Positions 26,488 through 39,077 are shown, numbered from the stretch's first letter. The stretch: DNA of 64,000 nt from Glandiceps talaboti (GCF_964340395.1 NC_135562.1:12085543-12149542), one strand, 5' to 3'. The notes: a model not told the origin generated them from the letters alone. Numbers and translations are program-made.

Positions 26488-26937
26488 TTAAAGTGGAATG
26501 CCAATCCAGGAAATAAAGTTATTTTCATAAACTTTGGGTTCTGGATAGTCCCATTACATAATTTTCACTCTGTTGCCAAGAAATGACAAATTGAAACTTT
26601 TCATCTGAATTGTTCTTTCAGTTTGAACACCATTGGTCTTAGCAGACATGAATATTCATTACATACACACTGAATATTCATGACTATTTATGTGAAGTAT
26701 ATAAACCCTCAAGAGTCAATGAATATTCAGTGTGCATCTAATAAATATCGATCTTTTACAAAAACCCATGAGGCAATGGTGTCCCACTGAAAGTACATTA
26801 GAGGCAAAAAATTTGGTGTTTCTTAGCACCAAGTGAAAATATCATGTGATGTAAAATCATGAAATGACTCTCCAGAACCCAAAGTTTATAAAAATATAAA
26901 AATACCTCTATCTCCTAGATTGGTGATTTCCCCTTAA
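26488..26937. mobile_element. MITE flanked by TTAA
   Basis: TTAA at 26488-26491 and 26934-26937 bound ~50 bp imperfect inverted repeats. The innermost match is ATAAACTTTGGGTTCTGGA on the left and its reverse complement near 26870-26890. TTAA duplication is typical of piggyBac-type elements. No ORF. Confidence 0.65.
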
Positions 26938-27237
26938 ATGAAAGGATATTTTACATAATGACGTTCAAAGCATGAAATAAACCTATTAAGTTGACATCAT
27001 AACAAATTGACATGTATACTAAATACAGACTTTATCTCATAGTTTTACTTATTACATGTAAACTGTGTATTAAAAGAACAATTAAAATTATTGATATCAA
27101 ATACCACAACAATCTAATCAACAATGTTTGGCCAATTAATATTCATTTATGCTAATTACATCAAAATGTACTAGACTGATATTCATTTTTAACTCTGGCC
27201 AAACATATTATACTATAAACTGATAAAATTATTGTTA

Positions 27238-27665
27238 AGGTCAAAGGTCAACTATTAGAATGTAATGTGTCAGGTTTAACATTTACTGTGTTTGGTAGTG
27301 ATGTCCTTTACACTGAATATTGAGTACCTGTTCAGTTCAGTGTAAAGGACATAACTACCAATATTGTTTTAACTATGTCAATATTAGGTGATACATCTTA
27401 CACTATAAATTGATAAAATTAAATAAAGGTCAACTATTAGAATGTAATGTGTCAGGTTTAACATTTACTGTGTTTGGTAGTGATGTCCTTTACACTGAAT
27501 GTTGAGTACCTGTTCAGTTCAGTGTAAAGGACATGACTACCAATATTGTTTTAATTATGTCAATATTAGGTGATACATCTTACACTATAAACTAATAACA
27601 TTAATTAAAGGTCAACTATTAGAATGTAATGTATCAGGTTTAATATTCGCTGTGTTTGGCATTGT
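27238..27665. repeat. Tandem ~185 bp repeat with a 26 bp hairpin, two and a half copies
   Basis: Copies begin at about 27238 and 27421, with a partial copy at 27605. Each full copy holds arms TGTCCTTTACACTGAA and TTCAGTGTAAAGGACA (stem ~26 bp with one mismatch) around an 18 base loop. The partial third copy runs into the 3' end of the gene 2 coding exon. Confidence 0.85.
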
Positions 27666-27666
27666 T

Positions 27667-30452
27667 CTATACACTGAACTGAACTTTATGGTTGTATCCA
27701 ATCGTGTCATCATACAAATGAAGGTATGGAGTCACATTGTATTCATAAGACCAATCTGTTGGTTTCTGTTGACTAGCAATGATATCCTGAATCTCAGTAA
27801 CTTTCTCATCAATGATATCATTACTCTTAGTATAGAATGTGATTGACTTCAGTGTACACTGATTTGTCTCTACTGATCTGATAACAGATGGAAATAAACA
27901 TTGGACTGCACCTAGTATGTAAGGATGTACAGTTGAATGATTATCATAAATGTACTTGTACTTGTACTTCCTAGGATGTAGATTTGAATGGTGATATGAA
28001 TGGTACCTATAACTATACAGTGTGAAATACTGAATAATCCTATTCTGTTCCAATGCTTCTTTGATAGGATCCCACATCTCACTATTATACTCATTGAAAT
28101 CAACACTGAGAGACTTCACACATCTGTTATGTTTTATAAATTTACATACACTATGAACTGCTGTACTTGGCAGTTTCCCAATCCCTATCTCAGTCAATGT
28201 AGTGTTGGTAGATAACACATCCAATATGTCATTGTCAGTGTCAAATACACTATCACTGGTCAGAGCAAAGGATTTCAAACTATCACTTGGACACTTTAAA
28301 GATTCAGTAAGTTTTGGTATTAAACTCTTGGTTGTAGTGTCTAAATACAATTTAACTGTATGTGTTGTTTGACACTTCTGAATAAATTCACAAAATCTTT
28401 CCTGTACATTATCAGATAATTCACTTTCTAAATATTGCAGTTTCACTCTACTAGGGCCATTCTGTATTAGTTGTTCAGAAACAATGGTAGACAGTTCACA
28501 TGCATGCTGAGCATCAACAGAATATATCAAACTTTGTATTGACTGATTCTGACAAATGGATTCCTTTATGTTTTGCATACCCTTCTTTACTTCTTCATCA
28601 TTGCAATCTAGCGCCCTCAAACATTGTGTGTTAATTGTTAAATCACTGAATTCAGACTCTTTTATCACTCTGGACATTTGTCCAACATGATGAATTGTGC
28701 TTTTCAAGTTACCCTTTCGCCTCACAGTATTGCCTGACATCACTACAGACAATGTTATTCTACTTTGTTTCAATTGCATTGACAGCAATGAAACCTGCTG
28801 TGGAGTAACACCAACTATTGTTAGTGACTCTACAGTATTAGTAGTAGAGGTTACAGATTGGATTTTCTGTAGTAGTTTAATAAGATGTACAATACAATCA
28901 ATACTACAAATACTAGAATATACTCTGACTAGAGGGTATTTCATGTGCATACAATGACAGAGTGCATGTATGTTTCCTCCCACATAAACCAACATTGTGT
29001 GTAATAATGGGGAAATGTGTGATATACAATTCTCACCCCATTTAGATTCATACAAACACAGCAAACAGACACTCCATAGCTTTGACAATGTGGCTGCTTT
29101 CTCAGTGTCAAAAGAAGAGTTGAATTGACTCAAACTTTGTACTCTGCAGCTGAATTCTTCAAAGAGGTGACACATTTCTTGCTTCTCCATAATTCCAGCA
29201 AGATATTTCCAAACGGATAAATGGGTCTCCGGATCATTGAGAATGTTATCAAGAAATGCAAAATTTCTATTCTTTGCTTCAGAAGCAAGATGAAGAGCAG
29301 TGAAATATTCTAGCCAAGTATTATGATAGAAGAAATAAAGTTCTTGTACCTCTGTTCTAGGGCCTTCATCTCTAACTAGCAAACCTAACTCTAATGACAT
29401 ATCTAGAGATATGTCTCCCTTGGTGAACATAGATTGACCCTTCATGTATAACTTACAAGAATCTGAAATTAAGTTTTCCTTTGCATTTATGACTTCTTCA
29501 GGTAATTTACCATCTTTAAACTCTATATTATTCTTATTACAATACCTTCTAAGAATACAATCTAGTAGTTCTCGGTAAAGCCCTGGTAATGTTGTTGGAA
29601 ACTGAAATTTAGCTCCACCATCTTCACCTTCCCAAAGAATACACAAAAATGAAACAAGCAGTGGGTTAGCTAAGAGATCCTTTGTAAACACCTTCCTATT
29701 AACTCTCTTTTGCCTTTTTATTTCCTTCATGAAATCCTCTCCTGTAGTACTTTCTTCAGATCCCTGAAAATATTTTGCAACATATTCCTTCATTCTTTCA
29801 TCTGTAAATCCCTTCACATGAAAATGCAAATCACACTTACTCACATACTTATCACACTCATGAGGTCTACTGGTAACAACAACTGTACTGGTAGTAAATC
29901 TTTTCGTGGAAATTAGGTCAGGGATGTCAGTGTTCTCTAGTTTGGTTTCTCTTATTTCGTCTAGCCCATCAAGGAGAAACAGAACTGAGTTTTCCTTCCT
30001 GAAAATAATTTTTTCAAGACTCTTCTTACTAATTTGTTTATCCGCAGGTAGTAGCTGGTTAAATATTTCATCCAAAATGTTATCTTTACTGACATATCTC
30101 ATTTTCAAAAAGAAAACTAGTCTGTATTTGTCAAGTTTACCTTGAGCCCATTCATATGCTATTTTTCCACATAAAGTGGATTTACCTACAGCTGGTGCAC
30201 CTTCTATACTGATACGATCTGTACTATCTGGTCCTTCACTAACCGATTTAAAAATATCGTTAATATCTTCCAAAATATCACCAACTTTTAACTTTCCTTT
30301 TGTATCATCTTTAACTTTAAGCTGTGTGTAAACTTCTTCCAGGTTCAGGTTACACTTTTCATTCCATGGAATTGGTTTGTGATTCCTGAAGTGCTTTATA
30401 TATTTTCTCTTCAGTACCATCTTCAGTTGTATTTCAGAGTCAGATACATTAT
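27667..30452 (-). CDS. Gene 2 last exon: NACHT ATPase with degenerate LRR-like tail
   Basis: Open from acceptor TTTTAG (30453-30458) to TAG at 27669-27667, 928 codons. An ATG at 30420 exists, but the phase-1 acceptor and the matching gene 1 exon indicate an internal exon. Counting from that Met: Walker A GAPAVGKST at 74-82, Walker B VLFLLDGLDEI at 146-156, TSRPHEC at 183-189, NPLLVSFLC at 252-260, and HD2-like LYFFYHNTWLEYF at 361-373. Residues ~590-800 hold ribonuclease-inhibitor-like repeats (SLKSFALTSDS, TLTEIGIGKL, CVKSLSVDF), which are degenerate. NACHT proteins are NTP-driven oligomerising signal platforms; a cytosolic immune or cell-death role is inferred. The stop codon lies in the edge of a hairpin repeat. 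No AATAAA signal was identified. Confidence 0.9.
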
Positions 30453-31192
30453 CTAAAAGGGAAAAGGAAATATTTCAATCTTTGGGTCAGATTCAAAACC
30501 TTCATAATTGTTACAATTATGCTGCAACAGTTCATTCTCAGTGCTATTTCAGACTACCAACAACTCAAATGCAGATGCTCAGATATTTGTCAAACTGCAA
30601 AATGTTGTTAACATATTTCTTGGGTTCAAACAATTTGGAACCAGATTTAAACCGAATGCCTTCCATAAGGGCAAATTCTTTAAATTTTTGTTCCTTAGTA
30701 CGCATAATTGTTGGACTGCTGCACAACATACATGAGTTATGTTTGAAGTGTGTACCACATTTAACTAAATTCAAAGTAGGCATTTTTATGATATAGCCTA
30801 ATTACTAAAAATACTGCCAATGACACAGTAGAACAACTGTAGCTGGCTGTTGCCATGAGCATGGTCTTGTTGCTAGGCATATTTGAATATTTATTCACCC
30901 ATCCCTATTGTTGTCTTTGTAATATGCATGATATAACTGTTACTGAGGGCATGGTAATGGCTGCTAGGACCCATTGTATTGCAATGTTTTCAACAATAAC
31001 GGCAAAATAACAACCCCTGAAACTTTCCCAAGTTTCAGCCCCATGAACCATGCAGTTTCAAGATATACGTTTTTGACCAAAATTGACATTTTTAGACCTA
31101 ATTTGCATATCACTGAAGGGATCATCATGTTGTGAATCCTGCTTCATCTACACGTCCCCAGCCGATGTAATGTAGAATTAACTTAAATTTAC
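30453..31192. mobile_element. Intron of gene 2 with a truncated Helitron-like repeat (about 30815-31170)
   Basis: From about 30815 (GCCAATGACACAGTAGAACA) to about 31170 the text follows the Helitron-like family but lacks its simple-repeat tail and CTAA end. The remainder (30453-30814) shows nothing. Confidence 0.55.
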
Positions 31193-31393
31193 CCGTATCT
31201 GTCTTTAAAAATTCCTGTACAAGTTGTTGACGTCCAACATTATTCAACAATTCCTCTAGTAGTGTAGTATCAGATTCACTAATAAGGCCACTGTCAGACA
31301 GAGTTTTGAATAATTCATATGGAGCTTTGATTTTCTCTAAAGTAGCCCTTGGCACTATCTTCTCACAATACCTCTTCATCTTTGCAAGTTCAT
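31193..31393 (-). CDS. Gene 2 exon: second half of death-effector domain A
   Basis: A 201 bp phase 1-1 exon (acceptor GTCAG, donor G|GTAAAT). It reads ELAKMKRYCEKIVP, APYELFKTLSDSGLIS, TTLLEELLNNVGRQQLV: the later DED helices, with R-Q-Q-L in place of R-x-D-L. It pairs by sequence with the first half at 34014-34110, but DED-B exons lie between them. It is very close to gene 1 exon 4482-4700. Confidence 0.8.
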
Positions 31394-32360
31394 CTGACAA
31401 AAACAATTATTACGGAAAATGTCATGTGTCAATATCAATTGTCATAACATGATAATACATTATTTATTTCTTAAAGCTATTTTTAAAAAGTCACTACTTC
31501 GAATATTTGTTGGCAAGGAACATACAATGTATACAGTAAAGTCGCCAACACTACAGAGCTGGCAATTCTTTTTTCCTTCCTTCCTTTTTCCTCTCTTCCC
31601 TTCTTTCCAATCCTTTCCCTTTCCTTCCATTCCTTTTCCTCCCTCCCTTCCTCTTTCTTCCTTTCCTTTCCTTAATGTCAATTCAATATAGAATGTGTAT
31701 TGATGCTGTTTGATGTGAAATGTGTATTTTATGTTACTTGACTTAACTAAACCATACTTTGATCAATTTACCAAACCTTACCCCTTTAATGCCCTACACC
31801 TATATTTAGGGTGTAATTACAGAAATCAAGTCATTAAAGGTCAAAGTTCATATTAGATTAGCGTGACAAAATCGAATTGAATGGCCAAGTAAACAAAGTC
31901 ATTGTCATTATCAAAAGTATGAGCAACAAAACACAAATATGTATATTAAAATGAAACTATCACGTCAATGTAAAACAAAAGATACTCCCATTTGTGTATT
32001 TTTAATAACAAAATAAGCCAGTAATGTTAAAAATGAAAACACTATCTCTAACAACCTGTTCCCTGTCCTCCATCCTCTCACATGTCCGATAGTTTACATA
32101 TCATACATGTCATAAAACTATGACTGCATATGCTCTCACTATATTAATATATCAGGTGGTAGGATCACATCACATCACATGTTCTATACTATGATTCTCT
32201 TCTGTAACTGTGATCATATCATCACTGTGGAAATGTTGAATATTCGAGTACAATCAGACTTGTCGTCATATTATTGTCATATATTGTCGTCAATGCTGGT
32301 TTGTAAAATCTGGAGCTGTCAGTGTCAGAGTACATAATGGGGAAATGTTCATAAAATTAC
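31394..32360. other. Intron of gene 2; junction between A-type and B-type intron sequence
   Basis: A pyrimidine tract (31565-31675) and 31690-32083 match gene 1's DED-A intron. Then, at about 32084, the sequence switches to match gene 1's DED-B flank (7735 onward). The segment 32000-32083 recurs at 33858-33957. Confidence 0.75.
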
Positions 32361-32573
32361 CTTGATTAGATCTTGTCTCTTTCTGTAGATATTTCTGTAC
32401 AAGATGCTGTCGTCCAACTTTACACAACAGTGTCTCTAACAGCGTTGTATTGGATTCACTAATAAGCGCCATATTATACAGCTTTGTGAATAAATTACCA
32501 GGAATTTTCATCCTGTCTAAAGCACCCCATGGCACTTTTTCATCGCAGAGGATTTTCATTTCTTCAAATTCAG
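32361..32573 (-). CDS. Gene 2 exon: second half of death-effector domain B
   Basis: A 213 bp phase 1-1 exon with acceptor TTACAG and donor G|GTAATT. It encodes EFEEMKILCDEKVP, LFTKLYNMALIS, TTLLETLLCKVGRQHLV. With 33260-33386 it makes a complete DED. It could also be joined in frame to the DED-A first half, because all these exons share one phase. Confidence 0.82.
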
Positions 32574-32799
32574 CTGTAAGATAATATTTGAGAGACAATT
32601 AAACATAGAGCGTTGTGATTCTCCAGAGAATTGTGAACCAGTCAGTGTCTGTTAACATAACAAAGTCCCTAGCAGTGACGATTTACCTTATTTATGTACA
32701 TAAATCTTCTTTGACTGCCATTTATAAACAAGAATTCAGTGTGGCACTGCTTGGTTATGTGATGTTACTCTTCTGTGATAGATCATAAAAGTTATTTAA

Positions 32800-32926
32800 G
32801 CAATAAACCACCCCTGGGAATGGTATACCAAGAGGTTTTGACCAGTGACTGAAATATATGCACGAGCGAGTTCACTGGTCAAAACCGAGTGGTATACCAT
32901 TCCCAGGGGTGGGTTTATCGCTATTA
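32800..32926. repeat. Foldback element, loop-shortened copy
   Basis: Counterpart of 8411-8552, same arms (AATAAACCACCCCTGGGAAT and reverse complement), but the inner palindrome of the loop has lost its second half. It was present before the DED-B block was duplicated. Confidence 0.8.
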
Positions 32927-33259
32927 TATTATACCAGTATATTGAAAATATCGGAAACAGGATAAGACGCAATGTTTTCTGGTTTCATTTGCGCCCCCAT
33001 CCCTGCACGAACTGCAATGTTTGTAGACGAACAGTGAACATCAAAATTTGGATGCGTGTCAACTATGCATTATTGCTCATTTTAGACGCGCTAGTTCGAT
33101 GTCTAGACCAATCAGATCGCTCGATTTGCACCATAATATAATCTACAATTTACATCCATACAGTGATTCAATCAATAAGACCCTAAAGACACTGTCTGAT
33201 TTATTACAAATAACACCCATTCATAATGCTTGTTTCTTCACCTTTATTGATATACTCAC

Positions 33260-33386
33260 CATCTGTGATTTCTCGTGACAGCGCTACGAGGAGTTCCGTG
33301 AATGGATCAAACTTCAGCCGTTTATGTTCAGGTTCCCTTCCATTGTCAGCATCACCACTTACTCCTTGGCCTGCCATCTTGGACAT
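33260..33386 (-). CDS. Gene 2 exon: first half of death-effector domain B, possible alternative start
   Basis: 127 bp, ATG at 33386 (MSKMAGQG), donor G|GTGAGT at 33260/33259, phase 1. The core is FDPFTELLVALSREITD. The leader matches gene 1 exon 1, a true start exon, so this may be an alternative promoter inside gene 2. GATGGCAG|GC could also act as a phase-1 acceptor, making it internal. Confidence 0.75.
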
Positions 33387-34013
33387 ACCTAGTGAATCGA
33401 TGTATGAAAAAATAATTGCTTGGTAGAAGCGATTTTCTTTACAAAAACGTCAAATTTGGTCAAGATTTTGGGAAAAAATCGGTGAAAATTTCGGCGAGCG
33501 TTTCCTGTAAATGTATTTGCCGTACACCCTGAACTATGACCTAGACACATTCAAAACAACATACTCTATCGTTGTTTTATAGAAAATAGGTGAATTTCCA
33601 ATTAATTCTTAGTAAAAACTATGAAAATACATCACATGTTCTATACTATGATTCTGTTCTGTAACTGATCACTGTGGAAATGTTCAATATTTTAGTACAA
33701 TCGGACATGTCGTCATACAATGTATATAGTCAGGGCGCCAAGGGTAAAATTTTGAGAGAAAAAAATTGCCCAGCTTGAAGTACAAATTTTGGCAGTATAT
33801 TTGGTTAGAGTAACATCCGGGCCTTCAGGAAACTGATGTTGTCCCTCACTTCAGTAATTTTAAAAAACAAAATAAGTCAATCAAAAATTTATTTTTTAAA
33901 ATGTTAAGAATGAAAACATGTATCTGTAACAATCTGTTCCCTGTCCACCATCCTCTCCACATACAGCAAATGATTTGCTATTCTTTAACTTTATTGAATA
34001 ATTATACACTCAC
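33387..34013. other. Intron of gene 2 with two duplicated junction segments
   Basis: 33628-33716 repeats B-flank sequence (compare 32178-32270) and 33858-33957 repeats A-intron sequence (compare 32000-32083). Together they mark the right edge of the inserted DED-B block. Confidence 0.65.
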
Positions 34014-34110
34014 CATGTGTGATTTCATTCGACAAGTCCACAAGACGTTCCATGAATCGACCAAACTTCGGTTTTATGAGTTCAGGTTCAGATAGTTCTC
34101 CTTCTGCCAT
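34014..34110 (-). CDS. Gene 2 exon: first half of death-effector domain A, possible alternative start
   Basis: 97 bp from ATG at 34110 (MAEGELSEPEL) to donor G|GTGAGT (34014/34013), phase 1. The DED start is FGRFMERLVDLSNEITH. If ATGGCAG|AAG acts as an acceptor instead, the exon is internal, in frame with exon 34749-34835. The polypyrimidine tract is poor, so a first exon seems at least as likely. Confidence 0.7.
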
Positions 34111-34748
34111 TTTTGAAGTGTCAGTCAAGTGTGTTAACACAAATAAGAGACATGAGATTATTCATTGACAGACCATAATAATACTCTGTAGTCTTTGAAA
34201 AATACCATCAATGACAAATACACACAAGTGACCTATCAGTTAGAATAGCTATTCTTTTTTTGTTCTATTTTTTTTGGTAACATATATAGAAGAGGTTCTG
34301 CTGTTCAGGTCTTCCACTATGCAGTTGTGTTTTAGCAAAATAATAATACAAGTGGTTATAATATTTTCATATGATGACTCACACACTAGAACACATTTCA
34401 CACACAAAGTTGGTAAAAGATAGTACCTTTATATTATAGTCACCATTTTACAAAAAGAGGAATAGTAAAGTTTCCTGGGATATTGAAAACTGGAGACTAC
34501 AGAGAAGCCAATATTTATGTGTGTGGCAGACAGTATGTTGTTGAAACACTTGATGAATGTTGAACTTCTGATTTACAAAGAGATTTTGAAAGAAATCACA
34601 GATTATGGACACACAGATCATGGATAGACAGAGACACAGCCCATTCCCCTTCAGGGACTAACAAAATCCAAATTCTTTTTGTCATCCAGCAAAACAATTA
34701 GAAAAGCCTTGAGATACAATATTAAAATAAATATTAGGAGTTTATTAC
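34111..34748. other. Intron or 5' flank between DED exons and the acidic linker exon
   Basis: No element recognised. It could hold a promoter if the DED exons start their own transcript. Confidence 0.4.
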
Positions 34749-34835
34749 CATAAGATGAATTGTCATCCTGACTTTCTTTATCCTTATCAACACTTGATTC
34801 CTCAGAGGATGGCCCATTATCTCCTCCACTGAAAC
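34749..34835 (-). CDS. Gene 2 exon: 29-residue acidic Ser-rich linker
   Basis: An 87 bp phase 1-1 exon, acceptor ATTATAG and donor G|GTAATA. It encodes FSGGDNGPSSEESS then VDKDKESQDDNSS. No domain. It is supported by splice sites and phase only. A Helitron-like repeat starts about 20 bp upstream of its acceptor. Confidence 0.55.
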
Positions 34836-34855
34836 CTATAATAAACATAAAAATA

Positions 34856-35883
34856 GCACCAATGGCATTGTAGCGCAACTGTACATTTTTAAAAAATGTT
34901 TATATACATGCTGATCCATGCTAGGTATAGGTGTTCATTTGCTGAATGATTATCCAGTTGCATATCCAGCCTTGTTGTTTTCTTCTTACAATATAAACGA
35001 TCATTTGGCTGTTGCTATGGGCGTGATCATGTTGCTAGATATATTTACATACATTTTTTGAATGTTTATTCATTTGTCTATTAATCCCTGTTGTTATCTT
35101 TGTGAAATACACCACCGTTTGGCCATTGCTATGGGCGTGGTGGTCATGATTGCTAGGGGTATTTGCATATATTTTTTGAATGGTTACTCGCTTGCTTACC
35201 AGAAAACCAAAATAAATTGCTATTTGATTGTTGCTAAGGGCGTGGTTATGGTTGTTAGGGCCAATTATGTCAAAATGTTTTGAATAAAATCTGCAGAATA
35301 ACACTTCTAGAAACATCTCACCAAGTTTCAGTCTTATTGTCCAAGACATTTTTGAGATGAGTTTTTGACCAAAATTCACATTTTAACACCTAATTTGCAT
35401 ATCACTAATGAAATCATTATATGCTTAATATTAATATTTCTTCATCCATATACCCCCAGGTGCATCCCATTAAATTCCAGCCCACTTTGTTCAGTAGTTT
35501 AGGAATTAAAGATTCTTTGACCAAAAAGACACATTTTTAGACCTAATTTAGTTATTATTGATGGGATCATCATATCGTGAACAATTCTTAATCTAAACAT
35601 CCTTAAGAATGTTCCCACCAAATTTCATCTGCGCATTAGTATTTGAGTTCACATTTTTGACCCGAATCATACACTGGTGGCAAGATCATTTTGATTTGAA
35701 GAATTTCCCAACTTAACTAGACAACCACAGTAATACACCCACCAAACAGATGGCAATCGGTCCAGTGGTTTTTGACTTTAAGTTGTTTACACACATCTAC
35801 CCAGACAGACAGACTGACAAACAGACAGAGAGACAGGCTTTGCCACGCCTATAGTACTATTGAACCTTGTCACTTCAGTTTTG
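34856..35883 (+). mobile_element. Helitron-like repeat, copy 3
   Basis: Starts near GCACCAATGGCATTGTAGCG and runs through the family's tandem units to a short (AGAC)n tail. The terminal hairpin and CTAA are eroded. Confidence 0.6.
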
Positions 35884-36400
35884 AAAAAGGAAATACTGAA
35901 AACGTGGGGAACTATAGGCTGGTATCAACATTACCAGTGTTGAACAAAGTTTTTGAAAAATGTTTTTTGTCAATAAGGAAATTATACATTTTCTGGATAT
36001 TTTCAATATACTTTTAATCATCAATACGGCTTTACAGAAAGATAGAGCTCAAAACTTTCACTTATTCATTTTCTCAATACCTACTTTATGAAACTAATAA
36101 AAGGAAACTCAACTTTAGGTCTACATATAAATTTTTCTAAAGCCTTTGATACGATAAATCATAATATCTTGCTTGCCAAAGTGGAATATTATGGGATCAG
36201 AGGTTTGCCATATCAATGGATGTGAAATTATCTTTCATCCAGAGGACACTTTGTTGACATTGGTGTTAAATCACAGAAAAGGAGTGTAGTTTGTAGTGTC
36301 CCACAGGGTCAATTTTAGGTTCAACATTATTTTTAGTTTCATACATAAACAATATCTTGTCATCATCAAATGTTTTTTGATGATTTTCAAATATTTTGTT
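35884..36400 (+). pseudogene. Non-LTR retrotransposon reverse transcriptase relic
   Basis: Broken plus-strand frames read NVGNYRLVSTLPVLNKVFEK, then INFSKAFDTINHNILLAKVE with YYGIRGLP, and SVPQGQF. These are RT palm motifs, including the first catalytic Asp region (SKAFDT), of a Jockey/CR1/RTE-like LINE. Stops and frameshifts are present and both ends are missing. Confidence 0.75.
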
Positions 36401-36882
36401 AGTCAACCTGGTAGGGACTCACTGGATGCTATAACTTTGGGTTCCGTACTCTTGCAATTTCATAGTCAAAATTCTCTGTTCTCACTAACCCAGCAAGCTG
36501 CACTTGCAAGCCCATCTGTCTGGTTCGATAAATGTGATGGTAGTAGAATGCTATACAATTTGCAAGTAGTATAGCAAGGAACAAGTAGATGCTATATGAT
36601 TGTGGTAGTATAGCAAGGCATGAATCCATACTGTATGAGTGCGGTAGTCTAGCGAGGACCGATTAGATGCTATATGATTGCACTAGTATAGTGAGAAATT
36701 GAGCTACAAAATGCGAAACTGCTGTTTTGTATTACTATTTTTTAGTCTGAAATATATGTGATAACTTGTTAATCTATCAAAACATATTTGCTGTTCATTC
36801 TTCCTCATTGAACTCATTGGTTGTGCAAGACGCTAAACTTGCAGTGATCATCCGAACACGCCATAACTTACTCGACAGATAT
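36401..36882. repeat. Short imperfect tandem repeat in intron
   Basis: 36550-36700 carries about four imperfect ~45 bp units built on GTAGTATAGCAAGGA and AGATGCTATATGATTG. No gene. Confidence 0.5.
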
Positions 36883-37824
36883 ACCATGCTAGGTATAGGT
36901 GTTCATTTGATGAGTGATTATCCATACATTATTGAATGTTTATTGTCTAGTAATTCCCGTTATCTTTGTCAAATACACGACCGTTTGGCTGTTGCTATGG
37001 GCGTGGTCATGGGTGCTGGGGATATTTGCACATATTTTTTGATTGTTTACTCACTTGCCTACCAGATGATGCTGTCATTTGAGACCAAAATACACTGCCA
37101 TTTGGTTGTTGCTAAGGGCGTGGTCATGGTTGCTAGGGCCAATTGAGTCAAAATATTTTGACGAAAATCTGCAGAATAACACTTCTAGAAACATCACACC
37201 AAGTTTCAGTCTCATTGACCAAGTACATTTTTGAGATAAATTTTTGACCAAAATTCACGTTTACACCTAATTTGCATATTACTGATGAGATCATTATATG
37301 CTTAATATTTATTTATCTATACACTCACAGATGAATCTCTTTTAAATTTAAGCCCAATCTGCTGATTACTTTTGGAATTATAGTTTTTTGACCAAAAAGA
37401 CACATTTTTAGCACTAATTTGCATAATACTAAGGGAATCATCATGTCATGAACAGATCTTAATTTACTCACCCCTAAGAATGTTCCCATCAAATTTCATG
37501 CCAATCTCCCCAGCAGTTTTGGAGTTTAAGTTTTTTTGACCAAAAATTACATTTTTTAACCAAAAACATACATCTCTGATGCAATCATTTTTATTTGAAG
37601 AATTTCTTAACTAGACACCAGAAGTAACATGACCACCAAATATCAAAGCAATCGGTCCAGCAGTTGTTGACTTTAAGAAGTTTACACACACACACACAGG
37701 CATACATACATACATACATACATACATACATACATACATACATACAGAGACACAGACAGACAGGCACACAGACACTTTGCCATGCCTATAGCACTCCTGA
37801 ACCTTATCAGTTCAGTTGTGCTAA
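36883..37824 (+). mobile_element. Helitron-like repeat, copy 4 (5' truncated)
   Basis: Lacks the first ~50 bp of the family and ends TGAAC-CTTATCA-GTTCA-GTTGTG-CTAA at 37821-37824, followed by T, preceded by (AC)n and (CATA)n. Confidence 0.6.
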
Positions 37825-37996
37825 TAAAAAGCAATAATTTTGTCAAATTTACAAGTCACAAAACAGCTGCGTGCATGTCTCAGATATGTCATCTTTGTGG
37901 CAGGTGAAGTTTGGTTATTGCTTGTCAGAGAAATGACATATTACAGACAGACAGACAGACACAGCCCATTATAATTATACCAATTACTGCTAAGCA

Positions 37997-39010
37997 GGGC
38001 TCGAAATTAACCTTTCTCCCTGGTAGCCCCTGTGGGCTACCATTCATAAAGGTCAGTAGCCCCATGACCTTCACTGGTAACCCCATATATTTGTGTACAT
38101 AGTTATCATACAACAGTGGTTTACCAACACTGAATGTGGACTACATTTGTATAATGTCTGTTTAACAATGTAAAAATGGTTGATAATAAAGTTACGAATT
38201 TCTGTTGTAATGATAGCACAAACGTCTCAAGTATCTATGATTACTCATATGGCATAAACTATGAACACACCATGACCATTCATCTACTTGACTGCTTGAC
38301 CATTTTACACCAGTCCATCAAAAGACCGTGTTTCGATGTCATATACCATCAGCCTCATCTATTACGTACTGATTGTCGTCGCATGAAATTCGAGTTTCGT
38401 AATTCCCAGTCTGTATACTCGTTCATTTGAAACCATGCATTTCCTAAAATGTTTTACATTAAAATCCGAAATGTGAATGAACGCATCGACTTCGGCTATG
38501 ATTCCATCACCACTCGAGCCGAGCATTACGGAAATGACAAAATTGACATCGTACCCAAAATGGGTGAACGGGTCCTGCTGTCAGTAACCAACCACTTCGT
38601 GTCAAGTACTAACAACGTAAGGAAGTGCTTCACGGATTAAAACGCATGTTTTTTCATCAATGTTTGCGGAATTGTTATCACGAAATGTACCCCGGAAGTA
38701 ACTGAATTAGCTGACCAATCGCAGCACATGGTGCGTCCAGGGTGTGACGTCATAACATCGTTGTCAAATATAAATATTCATGAGAGAATAATATGTAGCG
38801 ATGTAGACGTCAAACACATCGCGTCCTGCATACACATTGGTAAGACGCGTTGACGTTCGATGTTCAGCGGGAACGTATTGTGTTGGTTATATTAGCGACA
38901 CGACGAAGGCCTGACATGTCAGCTTACTGTTTACGTCTGTAGCCCAAGTGGGCTACCAAATACGAAAAGTAGTAGCCCCGTGTCAACATTTGGTAGCCAA
39001 ACAGGCAAAA
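37997..39010. mobile_element. Remnant of a DNA transposon beginning CAGGGCTCGAAATTAAC
   Basis: The left end is hAT-like in form. Motifs GGTAGCCCCTGTGGGCTACC and GGTAGCCCACTTGGGCTAC lie near the two ends in inverted arrangement. The expected right terminal repeat was not found, so it is probably truncated. No transposase frame is evident. Confidence 0.4.
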
Positions 39011-39077
39011 ATCATGTTGTACCTATAACAGTCTCAACAGATAATCATATGCAAACTGCATGTACATATATACTTAC

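Noticed and set aside
36500-36700. Possible CRISPR-like or regulatory array
   Set aside because: Imperfect short tandem repeats with no regular spacers, in an animal intron.
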